A stretch of DNA of 7,476 nucleotides from NCBI GenBank assembly GCA_043811005.1, contig JBDRNO010000151.1, forward strand, positions 1 to 7,476, written 5' to 3'. Position numbers and translations under genes: made by a program. This stretch comes from JBDRNO01 sp043811005. Its GTDB lineage: Bacteria; Bacteroidota; Bacteroidia; NORP154. Of the stretch, positions 5,605 to 7,476 are shown one piece after another. Within the stretch, counting starts at the first letter, position 1, and the number at the start of each line of letters is the position of its first letter. Below the pieces are notes generated by a model. The model was given only the letters and a program-made list of their open reading frames with translations. It ran no database searches and had not been told where the DNA came from.

Positions 5605-6735
5605 ATGAAAAAAACTATCGTTTCAGTAACAACCGATCTCGTTATTGATCAGCGTGTTCACAAAGTATGCCTTTTCCTGAAAAAGAGGGGTTTGGAAGTT
5701 ATTCTTATCGGAAGAAAAAGAAGAAAGAGCTTGCTTGTTGATAAGCGTTCTTATGTTACAAGGCGGATGTTTTTATTTTTTGACAAAGGACCCTTGTTTT
5801 ATGCAGAGTATAATATCCGTTTGTTCTTCTTTCTTCTGTTCAGAAAAGCTGATGTGCTCGTATCCAATGATCTTGATACTTTATTGCCGAATTATTTGAT
5901 CTCAAAAATCAAGAGGACGGTATTGGTTTACGACAGTCACGAGTTCTTTACTGAATTGCCTGAATTACAGGAACGAAAATTCATAAGGGGAATATGGAAA
6001 TGTATCGAAGGCGGCATCCTTCCCAAAATCAAACATTGCTATACGGTTAGTAAGTCTATAGCAGAAGCTTATGAGAAAAAATATAAAATTCAGATGAGGG
6101 TTGTACGTAATGTGCCAATGCAGAATACTTTAATAAAACTTTCCAAAAGTTCCGAACTTTTGGAAAGTTTACATAGGGGAGAAAAAAAAATCATCATGTA
6201 CCAGGGAACGTTGAATATAGGAAGGGGTATTTACAAGGTTCTGGATGCTATGTTATTGTTGGAAAACGTATTGTTCGTAATAGTAGGGGATGGATATGAC
6301 CTTGAAAATATTAAAAAAAGGGTTGATGAACTTGAGCTGTCAAACAAGGTTAAGTTTACCGGAGAGGTCCCCTTTGACCAATTAGCGGCATATACTTGCC
6401 GTGCAGATATAGGTTTACTATTGGAAGAGAACATGGGATTGAGTTATTTATATTCCTTGCCCAACAAGCTATTTGATTTTATTCATGCAGGAGTGCCTGT
6501 ATTGGCATCACCCCTGTTTGAGATAAAAAAAATTTTTGAAAATTACGAAATCGGGGAGATGATCGAAAACCACTACCCCGGACATATTGCCGAAAAGATC
6601 AAATTTATGCTGAATAACAAAGAAAAGATCATTATCTGGAAAGAGAACCTGAAAAATGCTGCCATGGAGTATTGCTGGGAGAATGAAGAGAAAGAGTTGG
6701 AGAAAATCTATTTTTGTTCCAAAATTTCGTTTTGA
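5605..6735 (+). CDS. GT4-family (GT-B fold) glycosyltransferase
   Basis: A 376-residue protein with the two-domain layout of GT-B enzymes. The N-terminal acceptor domain (1-~170) starts with a TDLVIDQRVHK segment, followed by SNDLDTLLP (87-95), YDSHEFF (109-115) and YTVSKSIAE (146-154), a pattern I know from group 1 (GT4) transferases of polysaccharide clusters. The C-terminal donor domain (~194-376) starts IIMYQGTLNIGRGI and includes VIVGDGYDLENIKK, VKFTGEVPFDQL, and LPNKLFDFIHAGVPVLAS (285-302). In that last block the usual second Glu of the EX7E motif is Asp291. No signal peptide is seen; residues ~72-79 are hydrophobic and may touch the membrane. Donor and acceptor sugars cannot be told from sequence. 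The interdomain linker (~178-189) is encoded by a perfect hairpin. Convergent with the GT2 gene, 54 bp away. Likely part of a surface-glycan cluster continuing to the right. Confidence 0.88.
   Translation: MKKTIVSVTTDLVIDQRVHKVCLFLKKRGLEVILIGRKRRKSLLVDKRSYVTRRMFLFFDKGPLFYAEYNIRLFFFLLFRKADVLVSNDLDTLLPNYLISKIKRTVLVYDSHEFFTELPELQERKFIRGIWKCIEGGILPKIKHCYTVSKSIAEAYEKKYKIQMRVVRNVPMQNTLIKLSKSSELLESLHRGEKKIIMYQGTLNIGRGIYKVLDAMLLLENVLFVIVGDGYDLENIKKRVDELELSNKVKFTGEVPFDQLAAYTCRADIGLLLEENMGLSYLYSLPNKLFDFIHAGVPVLASPLFEIKKIFENYEIGEMIENHYPGHIAEKIKFMLNNKEKIIIWKENLKNAAMEYCWENEEKELEKIYFCSKISF
6136..6170. repeat. Perfect 16-bp inverted repeat inside the GT4 gene
   Basis: AAACTTTCCAAAAGTT at 6136-6151 is exactly complementary to AACTTTTGGAAAGTTT at 6155-6170, with loop CCG. 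It is in frame, encoding KLSKSSELLESL (residues 178-189), in the linker between the two Rossmann domains. The arms are too long and exact to be chance. It may be an inserted palindromic element or a transcript hairpin. Confidence 0.9.
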
Positions 6736-6789
6736 AAAAAAGCCCTTCTGGGAATCTCAAAGTATGAATAATAAACTATTGACGAAGTC

Positions 6790-7476
6790 TTAGAAAAAAA
6801 TAGATTTCTTCACCAAATATTTAAAATACACCCAGACGAATAACAGGGGGAGTGTATATAATTTAAAAATTGATCTCTTGATCCTGAGTTCCTCGCGGTA
6901 TAATGCAAGAGAAATATTCTTTGAAACCCCTTTCAAACCGCACATTGAAATTATACCATTTACTTTTTTGACTGGAAGTTGTTTTTTATACAAAATGAGG
7001 TTCAGCGCATAATCTGCCAAAACCTTGTAATCTGCATTAAACCTGAAGGCATGATTGTTTCCGGGTATCCCGGAGTTGTTCTCAAAACATTTTCTGTTGT
7101 AGAAAGCTCCCTGTTGATGAATGGTATTTTTAAAGAACAGGAGCTTTCCGAAGCTTGCTTTATGTCGCCTTTTATTGTCATACTCCACATTTCCATACAT
7201 AAGGTAATAATCTGAAGTATCATTGGAGAAAATTTCTTTTAATATAGTTTTATTATAAAACCGGTCATCACCTCCCAAAAAAATCAACCAATCACCATTG
7301 CTTTGGTCAATGCCTTTGTTCATAGCATCATATATACCCTTATCCCCTTGATCTAATAATTTTATTGTTGATTGAAATTCTTTTATTATATCAATTGTTC
7401 CGTCATCCGATCCACCGTCAATAACCAGTATCTCAAAATTATCATAAGATTGGTCAATCACACTCTGTATCGTATC
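6790..7476 (-). CDS. GT2-family (GT-A fold) glycosyltransferase, N-terminus cut by the window edge
   Basis: 228 residues are present. The frame is open to the window end, and the first visible residues (DTIQSVIDQSYDNFEILVID) are the normal interior of a GT2 domain, so about 15-25 N-terminal residues lie outside. An in-frame GTG at 7461 is a valine codon in this context, not the start. Nucleotide-sugar binding motifs are IDGGSDDGT (19-27) and DKGIYDAMNKG (45-55); the metal-binding DxD region is WLIFLGGDDRF (63-73). Further on are a HQQGAFYNR segment (~120-128) and NADYKVLADY (~147-156), a layout common in family 2 transferases that build exopolysaccharide or LPS side chains. The C-terminus is basic, with a hydrophobic stretch near the end that may give membrane contact. 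The sugar specificity cannot be inferred. It faces the GT4 gene and probably belongs to an operon coming from the right. Confidence 0.9.
   Translation of the reverse strand, partial: DTIQSVIDQSYDNFEILVIDGGSDDGTIDIIKEFQSTIKLLDQGDKGIYDAMNKGIDQSNGDWLIFLGGDDRFYNKTILKEIFSNDTSDYYLMYGNVEYDNKRRHKASFGKLLFFKNTIHQQGAFYNRKCFENNSGIPGNNHAFRFNADYKVLADYALNLILYKKQLPVKKVNGIISMCGLKGVSKNISLALYREELRIKRSIFKLYTLPLLFVWVYFKYLVKKSIFF

Noticed and set aside
5406..5648. Plus-strand open frame of 80 codons spanning the murB start and the GT4 start
   Set aside because: It overlaps the conserved 5' ends of both genes and has no family resemblance.
6725..6789. Terminator hairpin between the convergent glycosyltransferase genes (GCCCTTCTGGG)
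   Set aside because: The stem is only three G-C pairs with a four-base loop and no following T-run on the plus strand; too weak to call.
7459..7461. GTG as the start codon of the GT2 gene
   Set aside because: The frame stays open upstream to the window edge and the residues there fit the GT2 domain, so the gene begins outside the window.

Overview
The window looks like chromosomal DNA from a member of the Bacteroidota (Bacteroidetes). It is AT-rich. The first gene encodes a secreted protease ending in a type IX secretion (T9SS) sorting domain, the second encodes a protein of the Bacteroidota-specific DUF5606 type, and start codons lack Shine-Dalgarno sequences. Two upstream regions carry matches to the phylum's unusual promoter consensus (TTG, then TAnnTTTG). 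I cannot name a genus.

Layout: 1-486 has no credible gene. It holds short-period (7-8 bp) degenerate repeats and a possible promoter. 487-3348 (+) is a 953-residue subtilisin-family (S8) T9SS cargo protease. 3349-3698 is a gap dominated by a 13-unit octamer array and a second, palindromic repeat. 3699-4271 (+) encodes the DUF5606 protein. 4272-4446 is another repeat-filled gap. 4447-5463 (-) is murB (peptidoglycan precursor synthesis). A 141-bp divergent spacer separates it from a GT-B/GT4-type glycosyltransferase (5605-6735, +). A convergent GT2 glycosyltransferase (6790 to the window end, -) is cut off at its N-terminus.

The genes do not form one operon. The left part is a stand-alone secreted protease gene. 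The right part, from about 5605 onward, looks like the edge of a surface-polysaccharide cluster next to the housekeeping gene murB. I see no defence system, integrase, transposase, CRISPR array, tRNA or rRNA.

The most distinctive content is repetitive. Most gaps between genes carry short tandem units of 7 or 8 bp, in at least four sequence families. Some families recur at several places, including one in opposite orientation. In addition, two coding sequences each carry an in-frame perfect palindrome in a probable linker region: a GC-rich 16-mer in the protease prodomain, and a 16-bp-arm hairpin between the two domains of the GT4 enzyme. These resemble interspersed palindromic elements that tolerate insertion in genes, but a genome-wide search is needed to show it.
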